Shown piece by piece: positions 1 to 12,304 of a stretch of 64,000 bases of DNA (position 1 is its first letter; each line of letters starts with the position of its first letter). This DNA is from Torreya grandis (lineage: Eukaryota > Streptophyta > Pinopsida > Cupressales > Taxaceae), in the NCBI GenBank assembly GCA_037957365.1, contig JARHVA010000122.1, positions 3,669,001 to 3,733,000 of the forward strand, written 5' to 3'. The translations under genes were made by a program, and so were the position numbers. The notes below the pieces were generated by a model. It had not been told where the DNA came from, did no database searches, and was given only the letters and a program-made list of their open reading frames with translations.

Positions 1-105
1 TATGCTTTCAAACATGATGTTTGTGGATAAGTGTAATTGGTCATAGGCATGGGAGGATATAATATTGATGATGGCTCCTTTATCAATCATCACAATTTTA
101 ATGTG
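1..105 (-). pseudogene. Retropepsin (aspartic protease) fragment of element A
   Basis: The minus strand reads VMIDKGAIINIISSHAYDQL, which aligns with VMIDGGDSINIIYSHAYNQL in element B (23067 onward). This is the active-site region of Gypsy proteases, normally D-[ST/GN]-G followed by a small residue. Here the second position is Lys, so the copy looks inactive. The frame runs off the left edge of the window, so only the start of the domain is visible. The match to B is clear and the family call rests on both copies. Confidence 0.7.
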
Positions 106-3100
106 GGTTTGATTGATGTATGATATATTTAAGAGGGGAGATCGAGATCCTCCGGATGAATATAAGGTATTTTTGAATCTTTGAAGGTGATAAGGTTGGA
201 AGTTCAAAGGGAACCAACAAAGGTGGCTAGAGGTTGAGGGTCATTGGGTTGGACCTCAATGGATTACAAGGCTTATATGAGTGCTTGATGATGATAGGTA
301 GAGGTAGATACTAACTCATATAAACTCATTTTTGCTAAAGTTTAGTGAATCTTCTTGAGGATAGCTTTCTAGATGGATATTGCATATGGGTTAGGGTATG
401 GAGGGTTAGATGGGGAGGCACCTAAGATAGACAACTTGGGTTTATTTAAAGATAAATATGGTTGGATATTGTTTTCTTAGGAGTTAAAGGAGAGGTAAGT
501 ACAAGGGATGGATGCCTTAGCCTTCCCTTTATCCTTCTATTGGGTGTGAGATCAGGTAATCATGTGAATAGTGTGGATAGGGGGTTTTACGGATTAGGTG
601 GTTGCTTTGGTTCTTCATATTTACTTTTGGGTGAGACTAAAGATTGTATGGGTTGAGTTTGTGGTTAGATTGGTAATGGGGATGAAGTAGTTTTATCTGA
701 TAATATATCATTATTTTCATACAGGCTATTAACAAGTTCTTCGAGAGCTTTATAGTTTTTTATGTCATGTCCTAGTGCCTTATGGTATGCACATATCAAG
801 TTACCATTGAACCAAGAGGGTTTGGTATGTGAAGGGTAAAAGGGTTTTATGAGTGGTAAGATCAAGGAAGAAGTTTTCAATAACCATTGGAGAATGGTTA
901 AGTAAGATTTGACTAAAGGTGGTAAAGGTTTAGCAATTTTTTTTGAGTGTTGAAGTAGAAGGTTGTGTGGATTTAGATTTGGTGGTAGGTGTCTTGGGTA
1001 AATTGATACATTTGTTTGATAGTTTTGGTTTAGGAAAGATGGTTGATGAGATGGAGGCTTAGGAGGAAAAGGTAGGTAACTTAGGAATTATCAGTGTAAT
1101 GAGGAAAGGTGTCTTAGAAAATATGTATGAAGGTGTGACCAATAAAGGTGATGGGGTTTGGATAAAAATTATGGACTTTATGTTCAAGGTAGAGGGATGA
1201 GGAACCAAAATGGAGGGTAAGGTTGAGGGAGGTAAAATTTGAAGTTATAGGCCTTTTGGTGGTTTTGCTTCTATAGCTGTTTAGTTGTTGGTTTTGGAGG
1301 GGATTTGGTCACTTTAGTTATCTTGGTGGGTTTAGGTGTTTGAGGTTAAATTAATTTGGAGGAGGTTTTGGTTGGTTAGGTGGAAGTCTTATTTGGTTTA
1401 TAAGGGCTAGTTTGGTCTACAAAATAAGGGTTTAGAAGTTCTAGTTTGGTTCCCTTACCTTTGTCTTGACCTCTAACAAAAGGTTCTAAAATTAGAGGTT
1501 GGGTGGATAAAGTAATTTTCTCTTGTGAGATAGCTTCCAAAGAGGGGGTGGATGGTTCTATGATATGGGAGGTAGGTGTGGTATCCTCAAATGGAGGTGT
1601 GGCTATGGTGGCTTCCTTTTTTTAGGTGTTCAAAGGAATAAAAGGAAGTTTTTTTCTTCTATTAGGGAATGAAGAAAGAGGCAGTTAAGTTAATGTTTTC
1701 TTCAAAAATGGGTTCATCAGTACCCACATTATTAGTATGTGCCTCATGAGATGGGTTTTGTTTATTGTCATGGTAAGGGGTAGAAGGAACATGATTAGAA
1801 AAATGGTTATGAAATATATCAAGGGCCTGTTTTAGTGGTTCATTGAAACTATCCAATGTAAGTTCCCCCTTGTTAATGAGGGATTGGACAAGGTATTTGA
1901 AGGTGTTTCACCTATTGATGTTATGTCCTATGACTTGATGAAAGGTACAATGGTCATTCTCATTATACCAACTTGATATGGGGTGAGAAGTTTCAAATTG
2001 TTGGGGTGGTTTAATTGGTGGAAGTTGGATGATATTGGCTTTTAGTAACTTTTCCAAAATAAAAGGATAGGGATCCCTAATTAGAGTTAATTGCTTAGAA
2101 TTATTCTAAGTTTGGTTCCTTTGGTTTCATTTTGAAAAACTAGAGGAGTCATAGGTTTGGTTCCTTGGATTTTTTTGGTTGGTAAGTGGTGGTGGTATGA
2201 CTTTGAGTACAATGGTATTGGTAGTTTCTTTATTTTTAGTATTGGGATTGGTTTGGTTGTTTGGTTTGGAAGAAAAGGGCTCATTAGGTTTGTAAGTTGA
2301 GTTATTGTTCTTCAAATTTAACCTTCCTTCATCAATGGCTTTGTTCTCTAGTCTACGAGCCATGGTAAAAGATTCATAAAACATTTGAAATCTTTGGACA
2401 TGCAATGTGGATGAAATATGTTTTGCACATGCCCAGATGAAGAGCTCTACAAGCTCAAGTCGAGGTAATGAGAATTAAATTTGTTTGATTAGGCTCCTCC
2501 AATGAGCCACAAAATTGGAAATATATTCATCTTCAAATTTCCAAATGGAGTAGAGGTTGATAATAGAAATGTTTTTGGATATATTGATCATAAAGTGATC
2601 CAAAATGTTTTGGGATAATTGGGTGAAAGAGAGGATGGAATGTTTGGGTATGGCACTATACTAATCCAATGCTAGTATGGATAATGACATAAGAAAGGTA
2701 TAGAGGAGAAGAGAGTCATCATGGGAAATCAAGTAGCATGAATGCCTAAATGCTCTTAAATGTTATTGAGAGTCTTCTTTTTTGTTAAACTCGATAAATT
2801 TTGGAAGTTACCACTAGGCTAGATAAGGTTTGATGGGGATCAAAGGGTGAATAGGCTCATTAAAAATTTGATCATAGGATAAAAGATTATAAGATCTAGA
2901 TATGGATGACTCAAGGGTCATCATCTTGTCCATGATCAACTTCATGAATTCTACTTGAGGTTGTTGGGATGCATATTTATATGGAATGTTTTGTTGAGGT
3001 TGGGCAATGTGTGAATAGCTAGTAGATGGTTGAGATGATTCCACATATTGGTATGTGGTCTTTGGAGGTTGGGTGGGAGATATATATTGGTATGTGTTAA

Positions 3101-3682
3101 TTTTTGGGTAGAGACATGTGGTTGGATAGTGGGCATATGCCCTTGTGGGTTATGAAGATAGCTAAAGGTTGCATGTTGGGTCAGAGTGGTGGTTGAGTTA
3201 GTGGCTGATGGAAGGGTGGTGACTCTTGTGTTGATTAGTGGTAACATGGAGGGTATGGAAACCACAAGGCTTGGAAGTGGAGTAGTGTTCAATGGATTGG
3301 AGGTAATTAGAGGAAGATTGGTAGTGCTAGAGGTAGGTACTCATATTATGGAGTGATTAGTAAGAGGTATAAGGGTGGTGGTATTTTAGGTTGGTGGGTT
3401 AGTTTCCAAGGAGTTGTTGGTTGATGATAACATTTGGAAAATTAAAATTTGAGTGGTTCTCATGTTAGTGGAGGTATTTTCCATGAGGTGGAGAGGTATG
3501 TCATAATGTGGATCTACATGTGGGGTAAAAATTAGGATTTGGTAAGACGTGGTTCTTAGGTAGTGTTGTAACGTTGCATGATTATTGTTTAGGAAAGTGG
3601 AAAAATCTACATCTCCTAGGAATACCCAAGTAGGAATTTCCAGAGGATGAGGGAAGTGTATGGGTTCAGAAATTTGTTCCAT
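106..3682 (-). pseudogene. gag relic of element A
   Basis: The start at 3682 (MEQISEP...) is chosen because element B begins the same way (MDYTSKP... at 19127) and both continue into LQHYL-TTSY. A Ser/Thr/Pro-rich N-terminal part is followed by the Retrotrans_gag-like capsid region around 2300-2800 and a long proline/lysine-rich linker. A zinc-knuckle-like motif (CAYHKALGHDIKNYKAL, about 743-796) has Tyr where the final Cys is expected; B shows the same Tyr. Gag would form the virus-like particle. The frame is interrupted by stops and frameshifts. Confidence 0.75.
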
Positions 3683-4621
3683 GAATGAAGAGGTGGAAGT
3701 TGGTGATGGTTGATTTGAAGGTGGGTTTTGTTCCTCAAAGTCTTTTTGTTGTTAGTGAGGGAGAACCATACGATAAAATAAGAAAAGGATGATACATTCT
3801 CACACCTCAAATAAAGATTAAAAAAAATTCAAGGAAAATAATGCATTTACTAAGAGTGTGTTAAATCTTAGGATTATTTTTAATCTCTCTTTTGGATTAT
3901 GCCTTAGAAAAGTGTGAAGAGGAAATTGGCTTGAATAGGTCCCAAACAAGGTAGTCTATGTTTGGTTTTAAGTTATGTTTAGGCATTCAATATGAGTCTA
4001 TATTGGTTTGAGTATGTGACCTATTAATTGGGATTTTATCCTCTCACATAAAAATTCTATATCTAGTATGAGTGCTTAGCCAATATATACCGATATTTAG
4101 AGTTTATACTCAGTTAGAGAACTAAGTTGGTTATCCCCTCAGTGATTAAATCTAAGATAACTGGGAAAGGGTAAGTTGATCTGATAGGTGATGAAATCCT
4201 AGTCAAGCCTTGTCTCAAGTGTGTTTTTATGTTTTTTTATGCAAGTGGTTTGGTTTGTGTAACATTTTTGAACTACGATTAATTCATAATACTTTTAATT
4301 AAACTAGGTGAGCTAAAATCAAACAAGTAATCAATGGATGCACTCAATTTTAACCAATTTTTTTTTTTGATTTATTTTAATGAAGTCAATAAAAACTAAA
4401 ATTCACCTAAATTAAACATGAAAATGCAATCCTAATCCTAGGATGAATGCTCTTTTCTTTCTTTTTAGAAATGCAATAAAATTTAGTTTTTTCTAAAAAT
4501 GCAACTAAAACTCTTTTTTTTTGTAAAGAAAGAAACTTAATTTTCTAAGAATTAAACTAAATGAATTTCACTAATGTAATTATAAATGTCCTAAAACATA
4601 TAATAACCCAAGAAAACTCAA
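3683..4621 (-). other. 5' untranslated leader of element A
   Basis: About 940 bp separate the primer-binding site from the gag start. No reading frame is supported. The section 3880-4260 is recognisably similar to B's leader (about 18500-19080) and to the leader near 56180-56600, so this is element sequence and not host DNA. It includes A/T-rich low-complexity stretches around 4340-4560. Confidence 0.6.
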
Positions 4622-4641
4622 GGGTCCCATCGGGCATGCCA
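4622..4641 (-). other. Primer-binding site of element A
   Basis: On the minus strand, three bases after the LTR end (...GAAACA), lies TGGCATGCCCGATGGGACCC. The same site in nearly the same form follows the LTR at 18335 and 56824. It begins with TGG, as expected for a tRNA 3'-CCA primer. Its layout resembles the TGGCGACTCC-type site of other Tat/Ogre elements, but I cannot name the tRNA. Confidence 0.7.
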
Positions 4642-4997
4642 AAATGTTTCTGTCTAATTTTTACTTTTTTAAATGTGAAAAGAAGAAACTAGTTAAGGGT
4701 GTGTAGAAGAATACTTGTTGAATGTGCATGTGTTGAATATAGGATTTTTTATAGATCCTATTTTGTTGAGGAAAAATTACCTATAATAATAAATTACTAC
4801 CACAGAACTTGTTGGTTATAAAGTAGTTGGTAGATTGCCTAGCGTGAGCTAGATCCTAGAAGTGAAAGCTTTCTAGGAGGCGGTCAATCCACCTGCTTTT
4901 AAGACTTAAGTTTGTGAATAAAAAGGAAAGATAATTTAATTTAAAACAAAAAATAAATTAAATTAAATAAAAATAAATAACAATAAATAACTAAATT

Positions 4998-5015
4998 AAC
5001 ATAATAAAGTTAAGT
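4998..5015. repeat. LINE target-site duplication, left copy
   Basis: AACATAATAAAGTTAAGT is repeated exactly at 10864-10881. The two copies bracket the LINE, and the right copy directly follows its poly-A tail, as expected of target-primed reverse transcription. Confidence 0.9.
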
Positions 5016-5079
5016 AGATTCTGAAGGATTGAAGTGATGGTTGCGAGTGAGAGCTCGAAGGGTTTGCTACAGGCGGATA

Positions 5080-6486
5080 CCTCCATGGCTGGGTGGCCGC
5101 CTTCTGATAGAAATTTGTAGGAAAAGGAGGAGACATTCTATGTCGGTGAAAGAGCTAAGATCAGGAAAGTCAATGGATGTCTCCCACACAGACAAGATAG
5201 GCCTGTGTTGGTTATTCCCTCAAAAACTATTAAAGAAGATGTGGAATATTTGGCTTCACACGCATTAATCTGTAAGTTTCTGGGAATTTGCATTTCCTTG
5301 TTAGCCTTGGAAGCCTAGATTCACTGGTCATGGTAGACTGAAGGAGATTTTGACATTATGTTGGCTGGTAACAGCTATTTCATGCTAAATTTCTCTTGCA
5401 TCTCTGATAGGAATCAGATTTTTGAGGGAGGCCCTTACTTTTATGATCGTATTGGCCTTTTCATAAAACCCTGGCATGTGGGATTTAACTCTGCTAAGGA
5501 TCTTCCATCATGAGTTCTAGTATGGGTCCACCTACCCAGACTTCCTCTGGAGTTTTGGCAAGAGGACATCCTATGTTAGATTGCTGCTATGATTAGAACA
5601 CCAACTGCAATCACTCACCAATCTTTGGACAAGAAGGTTATTTCCTATGCCTACATCTGTGTTGACATTGATATAAACAATCCTTTTCTAGATTCTATGG
5701 AAATATATTTGGGCTCCTCATCTTGGATCTAGCAAATTGATTATGAATCCATTCCCTTTCGGTGCCAAATTTGCCATGTGTATGGTCATCTAATGCACCA
5801 ATGCCCTCTAGCATCGAAAGGTGCTGGTATATCTGAGGGATCATCTCGTCCATAGACTACTAATGCAATTATGAGAAATGGACAACCTGAGGTCTCTAGT
5901 AATAGGAATGGCTAGCCTGATGGCGTGGAAAAAGGGAGAACCCATTTGAATAGCCCCACTTCAGAGCATGGCCCTTTTGACTATGTTGGAACTGATAGAG
6001 AAGGTTTTACCTCAGTTTGATGCCAAGCTAGAGGATGAGGCCAGAAGCACTCTCATCTGGAAAGGCAAGGTGAGGCTGGTTTTAATCATTTTGAAGCTCT
6101 AGAAAACATGATCATAGAAGAGGGCACACCTATAGTGGAGCAGTGTGGGAATTTGGATTTGGAGGGGAAGAGCTTGATTGCTAGTGGCTCCCAGGATGTT
6201 GTCATTAAGCAGCCTCCAAAGGTGGCTCTTAACCCAAAAATTGAAGCCTTTGTGGTTTCACCTACTTCACAAGACAAAGAGGTATGCTGGGTAGATTTGG
6301 TTAAAGATGTGGGTGCTTCCAACAAAGAAAAGGGGTCCTCTCCTACTCTTGGATTAATGCAATGACCTTTTAAGAAGGTCTCTTCTTCCACACCCTCCAG
6401 AGCTAGGATGCAAGAAGGATCATGATAGAATTAAACTTATAGGAGATCTACTGGTAGAGTCTGGGGTGGTGAAGACCTTGGATGAA
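5080..6486 (+). pseudogene. LINE ORF1 (DUF4283 / CCHC zinc knuckle) relic
   Basis: ORF1 proteins of plant L1 elements bind RNA and form the ribonucleoprotein. The frame shows GDFDIMLAGNSYFMLNFSC, then a Trp/Leu/Pro-rich section VLVWVHLPRLPLEFWQEDIL typical of DUF4283. A knuckle RCQICHVYGHLMHQC follows near 5760-5806 (C-x2-C-x3-GH-x4-C, all ligands kept). A variable, acidic/Ser-rich tail extends to just before ORF2. Stops interrupt it in several places (for example TAG and TGA within 5310-5520). The ATG-initiated frame at 5041-5268 lies in another frame and is not the ORF1 start. Confidence 0.8.
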
Positions 6487-6506
6487 CACTTTCCTCACTC
6501 TACTCA

Positions 6507-9500
6507 ATGATTATCTTGTCATGGAATGTGAGGGGATTGAATAACATCCCCAGACAAAAGGCTATTGATAAGCTGATGGTAGATCATTCTCTTGATATTC
6601 TTTGTATTCAAGAGACCAAACTCTCCATGGACTCCCTGTTCACTTGCTATCCTAATATTTGGTGGCTTGGCCAATGCCAGTGTGTTGGCACCCTGGGGAC
6701 TTCTAGTGGTCTTGCTATGTGCTAGGATCTTAGGAAAGTTTTACCAATCCACTGGCTATCCTACATCTCAGCCCTCTCAATGGTTACTTCCTCCTTGGCA
6801 ATAGGGGAGTTGATTTTGGTCACCAATGTGTATGCCCCTATTGACCTCCTAAATTAGCTCAAGCTCTGGGACCACATTTAGTATGTCAGAAGCTACCACC
6901 CTTTCTTGCCTTAGATTGTTGTCAGGGATTTTAATGCTATTCTCAGTTTGGAGGAGAAGAGTGGTGGTTTAGCTTGGTTGGGACCTTCTTTATAGCTTAT
7001 TTGATAAAAAATTGATTCTTTGCATCTTTCAGATGTTAAACCCCTTAATGGTCTCTTTACATGGAACAACAGAAGGATGGGGAATGCGGCTATCTCAGAA
7101 TGCCTGGACAGGTTTTTTGTCTCTTGTTTTTGGCAATCTAGATCCATCTCTCTCTCTTCTAAAATTCTTGACTAGTGGGGGTCTGACCATTGGCCTATTA
7201 AGCTCGTTACTAGTCATATAGCTGCTCCCAAAAAGCCGCCTTTCAAGTTTCAATTGATGTGGCTTCGTGAACCCTCCCTCCATGACTACTTGATGGCTCA
7301 TTGGTGGAGGCAAAGAGGCCCAAATTATGGTATGGCCATGTACTCCTTTTCTAAGAAGCTCCAATATGTTAAAATGAAATTGAAGTATTGGAATAGTCAC
7401 TACTTTGGTAATCTCCACACCATGAAGAAGAGAGCTCAAGACTAGCTAGACGTCATCACCAAGCAAATCCAAGACTTTGGCTTATTTGAAGCCCTTCGCT
7501 CAGATGAGTTACAAGCCTCTACAGATTTAGCAGAGTGGGATCTTCGAGAGGAAATTTATTGGAAACAGAAGGCTCATGTAGACTGGCTCCAGGAGGGGGA
7601 CAAGAACATGACCTTTTTTCATAACTCTGTGCAGGATAGACGTAATAAGAGCTTCCTCTCTTCCTTGATTACTCTGGATGGTAGGGGCCTGACTTCATCC
7701 CAAGATATATCTAGGGAAGCTATTCAATTCTACTCTTCTCTCTTCTCAAAGGACACTCCTCCGGATGAGCTCATAGAAGACACTGTCTTATCTTATATTC
7801 CTTCTATTATGACTTTAGCAATGAATGAAGCCCTTATGCAGCCAATTAGTAGGGTTGAGTTGGAGGGGGTGGTTTTTGGCATGAACAAGGGCAAGGCTCC
7901 AGGTCCAGACGGATTCCCTATAGAATTCTTCTAGGAATTCTGGGATGTTATTAATAAATATATTTTGGATGTGGTTCAGGAATCCTATTCTAATAAAGAA
8001 ATGCTCTAGGCTTTGAATGTTACTTTTCTTGTGCTTATCCCAAAGAGAGAACAGGCTAATCAGTTGGAATGTTTTAGACCCATAGCTCTTTGCAATGTTG
8101 TCTATAAAATCATCACTAAGCTCATTGCAGAGAGGCTTAAAATCTTCCTTCCTATGATTATCTCAGAGGAGCAAGGGGGTTTTGTGGCAGGCAAGCAAAT
8201 TTTGGATGGCGTGGTTATAGTGTCAGAAGCTATTCATTCTATGAGTACTTCCTAGGAATGAGCAATGTTTATTAAGCTTGATATGGCTAAGGCATATGAT
8301 AGGATCAGCTGGGGTTTCTTACAAAGAGTCTTGTTGGCTTTTGGCTTCAACCAAGACTAGATCTGCTGAGTTCTCAGCTATGTGACGAATCCTTTTTCCA
8401 TCCTTATTAATGGAGCACCCTCAGATCTATTTGGCACTTCTAGAGGTCTTCAGTAAGGAGACCAACTCTCTCCATATTTATTTATCTTTTTAGTAGAGGG
8501 ACTTAGGTGACTTATTAAGCTCTGGACTTCTCAGTTTATGCTTCAGAAATGGTGGTGGGGGGACAGATTACCAACTCTGTCCCATCTCCAGTTCATTGAT
8601 GACACTGCACTGGCAGGGAGAGCTCAGATTCAGGAAGCTGAAGCTTTTTGGTTCACCCTGGACACTTACTTAGCGGCTTTTGGGCAGAAGCTTAATGATC
8701 ACAATTCCTCCATAGTGTTTTTCAACACTCTTGAGCCTATCTAGAGGAGTATTATTGCTATTCTGAGGTTTTAATTACAGTCTCTTCCCCTCACCTACTT
8801 AAGAGTCCCCAGTGTGTTGGGAAGATAGCCAAGGCTCTTTTGGAAAAATGTGCTAGATAAACTAAGACATAAAGTTAATCACTGGACTCATAGGTGGCTC
8901 TTTATGGCAGGTAGGGTGACACTTCTATAATCGGTGATTCAAGCCCTTCCAATTTATCACAGTATCGTTCAGGCTACCCTGGGGTACTTTCTTAAGGGAT
9001 TCCATGCTCTTTCTCACCAATTTTTGTGGAGCAACAATCTACAAAATTCCAAATGGAGCCTGCTAAATTAGAACACTATTTGTCAGCCAAAAAAGGAAGA
9101 TAGCCTTGGGCTGCGCTCTGCAATCTTGTGTAGTCAAGCTCTTGCCACCAAAATTTATTGGCGATGGTGCTCCAGTCAAGTTTACCTTTGGGCACGTATC
9201 CTAGCTTTCAAGTACTATTCGAGGACTGACCCAATGGATATTTCAAGACTTCCTCAGGAGGGAAGAGGGTTGTTGGTGTGGGATACCCTCAAGTGTGGAT
9301 CTCATCTAGTGAAACATAGCCTTTTTGGATCTTTAAAAGGGGTATGGATGTTCTCTTTTAGAGCGACTCCTAGGATGGGTTTCCCCCTCTCCTATCCTCT
9401 CATCCTCATATGTAGCTACTCTGTGACTCTTTGCTATCTACTAGATGGAATACAGTGGATCATTATAAGGAGGCCTTTAGGATGGGCTCAGTGGTGGGGT

Positions 9501-10809
9501 ACCAATGGAAGAGCTCTTCAGACTGGCCGCCAGGTGGTCCTATGGAGGATCGGTTGGAGTTATCCTAGATTTTGGCCTCTAGGGAGTGTATTTCCTTGCA
9601 AGAATGGGATGTGTTGGCATGGGGTGGAGATCCATCTGGGAAATACTCCATCTCTTCTGGGTACCTTGCATTGACAAGGCAACTATTTGGTGAAGTGATG
9701 ATCTCTTGGGGGAAGAAGGTTTGGAACAACTATTCTTGGCCTAAGTGTAACTTTTTCCTCTGGGTTCTGGTCTACAATAGGTGTCTTACTTGGGACAACC
9801 TCTACAAATGGGGCTTCCAGGGGCCATTGATGTGTGTGCTATGCCATAGTAGCAAAGAAACCATCTCTCATCTTTTCTTCTAGTGTTCCTTTGCCAAATT
9901 GATTTGGCACCATGGTGGGAGGTGTGGGATTGCCCTTACTGGCACGTTGCTTCTCTGACTAAATTCTAGAATAGATTGGGTCACCCTCCCTCCTAGGCTC
10001 TACCTCTTCAATTTGCCTGGCGCATTGGCCCATCCTTTATCTTGTGGAACCTATGGCTGGAGAGGAACAGGCAATTTTTTCAAGATGTGAATATGGAGTT
10101 CAAGGGCCTGTGGGGGAAAATTACTAATGCTATCCTAGAAACCATCCATGCTAAGTGCAAAGGGGTTGCAGACTTGGGTTTGGCTAATTCTAGGATCTAT
10201 GTGCACCTTGTTGTTGCATATCTAAGAAATACTCCCTATGCCCCTCACATCCTAGCACATGGGCATCGACAGCTTATGCAACCTATCAACTGGATGGGAT
10301 GGTGGTCTCCCCCTATTGCTGGCATCCTCAAAGTCAATACTAATGGGTCATCACTAGGAAATCCTAGACTTGCTGGTGTTGGTGGGGTGGGACGTGATAG
10401 TTCTAGTAAGATTCAATTTTTATTTTCAATTCATAAAGGCTATCATACGAATAACCTCATGGAAGCTCTTGCGATCTTAACGGCCGTTCAGCAGTGTTGT
10501 CATCTAGGCTGGCATAGAATCATCTACGAATATGATTTATAGGTGGTTGTTAATATGTTGAATAAGTAGGATCTAGAGATGGTTGATTGGCATTTGGCTA
10601 GGGTTGTGCAATAGGTGCTTTAGCTTTGTACTTCTTTGGAGTCTGTGACCTTTATGTATATTCCCTGTGAATGGAATGGGGTAGCTGACTGCTTGGTCAA
10701 ATGGGCCTCTGAGCATGGACCGACTTGGAACATCTTAGATCATATGACGTTACCCCTTGATTTATCTCAAAAGCTAGTTCAACTTGTTGACTAGGATAAT
10801 GATATGTAA
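6507..10809 (+). pseudogene. LINE ORF2 relic (endonuclease, RT, zf-RVT, RNase H)
   Basis: The start MIILSWNVRGLNN at 6507 is the classic N-terminus of an APE-type endonuclease; LDILCIQETKL follows. The RT domain spans about 7850-8760: GKAPGPDGFPIEFF, FRPIALCNVVYKIITK, FIKLDMAKAYDRI, a GLQ-stop-GDQLSPYLF block and FIDD near 8596. A zf-RVT region with CVLCHSSKETISHLFF ends near 9883. RNase H begins about 10320 (LKVNTNGSS, with Asn where the first catalytic Asp is usual) and ends near 10750. The first half stays in one frame with in-frame stops. Frame changes occur near 7000-7200, about 9400-9600 and about 9900-10040. Nearby matches include TAG for a usual Trp at 7932 and TAA for a usual Arg or Gln at 8454. 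Not functional. Confidence 0.88.
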
Positions 10810-10829
10810 TTTCTTAGTTTCCTATTTTC

Positions 10830-10863
10830 AATAAAATTTTTACCCCTCTTTTAGTTAAAAAAA
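10830..10863 (+). terminator. LINE polyadenylation signal and poly-A tail
   Basis: AATAAA at 10830 lies about 25 bases before a short A tract that ends at the right target duplication. Confidence 0.75.
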
Positions 10864-10881
10864 AACATAATAAAGTTAAGT
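10864..10881. repeat. LINE target-site duplication, right copy
   Basis: Exact copy of 4998-5015, directly after the poly-A tail. Confidence 0.9.
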
Positions 10882-11487
10882 GCTTTTAAAACAATGACTA
10901 AATAGAGCAAGTAATGTTGAAAATTAGTCAAGACAAGGCTATGGTTTTGGTTTGGAAATTTAACAAAGGACTAAATAAATGTGGTTTGGTTGGTTGATAA
11001 ATGGTTAAGGTAATAAAAATTTAAAGATTCAAATTATATAAGTGGGTTAATGGTTGATGAGGTAAGAAGGTAAGTAGTTAAGATGGCAAAAGGGGAAGAG
11101 GATAAGGAGGGTAAAAGTGGCAAAGGTGTGAATGGATAAAATATGGTAAGGGAGAAAATAGATAAGTGGGGATTAATAGATTAAAAATCCAAGGGGATGA
11201 TAAAATTAAATTGAAGAAACAAAATCAAATGTTACCTTCCGAGCTTGAAGAAGAATGTTTTTATTGTTGTTGATGTTGTTGAAGATGTCTTGAGGCAATT
11301 TTGACAGAGCTTCGTTGCTTTGAATTGTTTTCCTCCAAGATGTGTATGACCTATAAAATTATGACCTCCTTTAAATACCTATAACAAGATGTTAATAACC
11401 AAATAATAACTTCCAACTTAACCTTGGGTGAAGGAGAGGGGGGTATTTATAGCATTTATTGTCAAGAATCATGCCAAAAGAGGGAAT

Positions 11488-11786
11488 AGTAAAAGCATGG
11501 TGCCATTTCCCATGTGGTGAATGAATGAGGAAAATATGAGTTTGGTGGGGATTCCCATTTGGGTTGGTGAATCTCCCACCTTGCACATGAGTATAATTTT
11601 GAATGAGAATCATGCACATGGGTCTAAATATGGCTAAAAGATTTTCACCACCCTTTCTTATCTTCATCCAAGCACTTAAAGAGATGGCACACAAAATTTG
11701 ACACCATTTTCCATGTGGTGCATGAATAAGTCAAATATGAGGTTGGTGGAGATTACCATTTGGGTTGGTGAGTCTTCTATTTGGGT
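11488..11786 (-). repeat. Degenerate direct repeat inside element A's LTR
   Basis: Two blocks of about 95 bp, roughly 11488-11582 and 11694-11786, share CCATGTGGTG-ATGAAT-AG and CCATTTGGGTTGGTGA with several mismatches. They are about 205 bp apart and lie only in A's LTR type. Confidence 0.6.
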
Positions 11787-12009
11787 TAAAAAGTCAAAAA
11801 TGGGTACCCTGTGTCTTTCCCAAAGCACTAAAGAGGTATGTATCTCATTTTAAAGGATACTTTCATGTGTGAAAGAAAAATACATGTTAAATGATGGCCC
11901 CTTAAGGGGAAAATTTCCATATTTCAAGGGGGGACCTTGTGATGCTTAAATGAGGCCATTAAGCACCTTAAGAAAGGGTCCTAGGTTGGGTATGATGTCC
12001 CACATCAAG

Positions 12010-12135
12010 CCACCTCACTTATAAACCATGCCACTTACCATATCACCTTACATGTCACTTTCCATGTCACATGACATGTCACTAGCTATGTCACTTGGCA
12101 TGTCACTTTCCATATCACATGCCATGTTATCATGA
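12010..12135. repeat. CATGTCAC short tandem repeats in A's LTR
   Basis: The octamer CATGTCAC and close variants (CATATCAC, TATGTCAC, CATGCCAC) recur about nine times at irregular 10-20 bp spacing. They lie near the outer (U3) end of the LTR, so they could be promoter elements. That role is inferred from position only. Confidence 0.65.
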
Positions 12136-12304
12136 ATAGTGATAGTGGGTCCCATAGTGAATAGTAATTTCTAATAGTATTTTTGAATAGGAGAATAATT
12201 ATTTGGTTAGGTTAATAAGGGTTGGTTAAGGGTTAAGAAGGATTAGGGGTCTTGAGACATGTAGTCATAAAAAACTATAAGTTTTTAGTTTTCTAGTGTC
12301 TACA

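Larger units (their letters stand above)
1..4644 (-). mobile_element. Element A: Ty3/Gypsy (Tat-type) retrotransposon, partial internal region
   Basis: Reading the minus strand from 4644 down to 1 gives primer-binding site, untranslated leader, gag and the start of the protease; the rest of pol lies left of the window. The order and the protein relics match element B at 18335-23300 on the plus strand, so A and B belong to one family, although A's LTR is a different subfamily. Tat-type assignment comes from B, where the second RNase H is visible. The copy is non-autonomous: gag and protease are broken by several stops. Its right end (12304) lies in the 3' non-coding region of element D, so A inserted into D. 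Confidence 0.85.
5016..10863 (+). mobile_element. Full-length L1-type LINE (plant RNase H-bearing), decayed
   Basis: This 5.85-kb element has ORF1 with a DUF4283-like domain and CCHC knuckle, then ORF2 with endonuclease, reverse transcriptase, zf-RVT and RNase H, an AATAAA signal and a short poly-A tail. An exact 18-bp target duplication flanks it. The 5' end is present, not truncated as in most LINE copies. It is inserted in the LTR of element A, so it is younger than A. Both ORFs carry many stops, mostly TAG and TGA, with few frameshifts in the central part. Confidence 0.92.
4645..12304 (-). repeat. 5' LTR of element A, split by a LINE insertion
   Basis: The LTR runs on the minus strand from TGTAGACACT (ending at 12304) to GAAACA (ending at 4645). 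With the LINE (5016-10863) and one 18-bp duplication removed it is about 1.8 kb. It shares its two ends with the other Gypsy LTRs here (TGTAGACA...GAAACA), but the body differs: it lacks the 19-bp palindromic lattice and has CATGTCAC repeats instead. The right boundary falls inside the 3' non-coding region of element D. Confidence 0.75.

Noticed and set aside
5041..5268. 75-codon ATG frame at the LINE 5' end
   Set aside because: It lies in a different frame from the DUF4283 homology, so it is a shadow of ORF1 and leader.
6086..6391. 101-codon minus-strand frame
   Set aside because: Antisense shadow of the LINE ORF1 tail; no domain.
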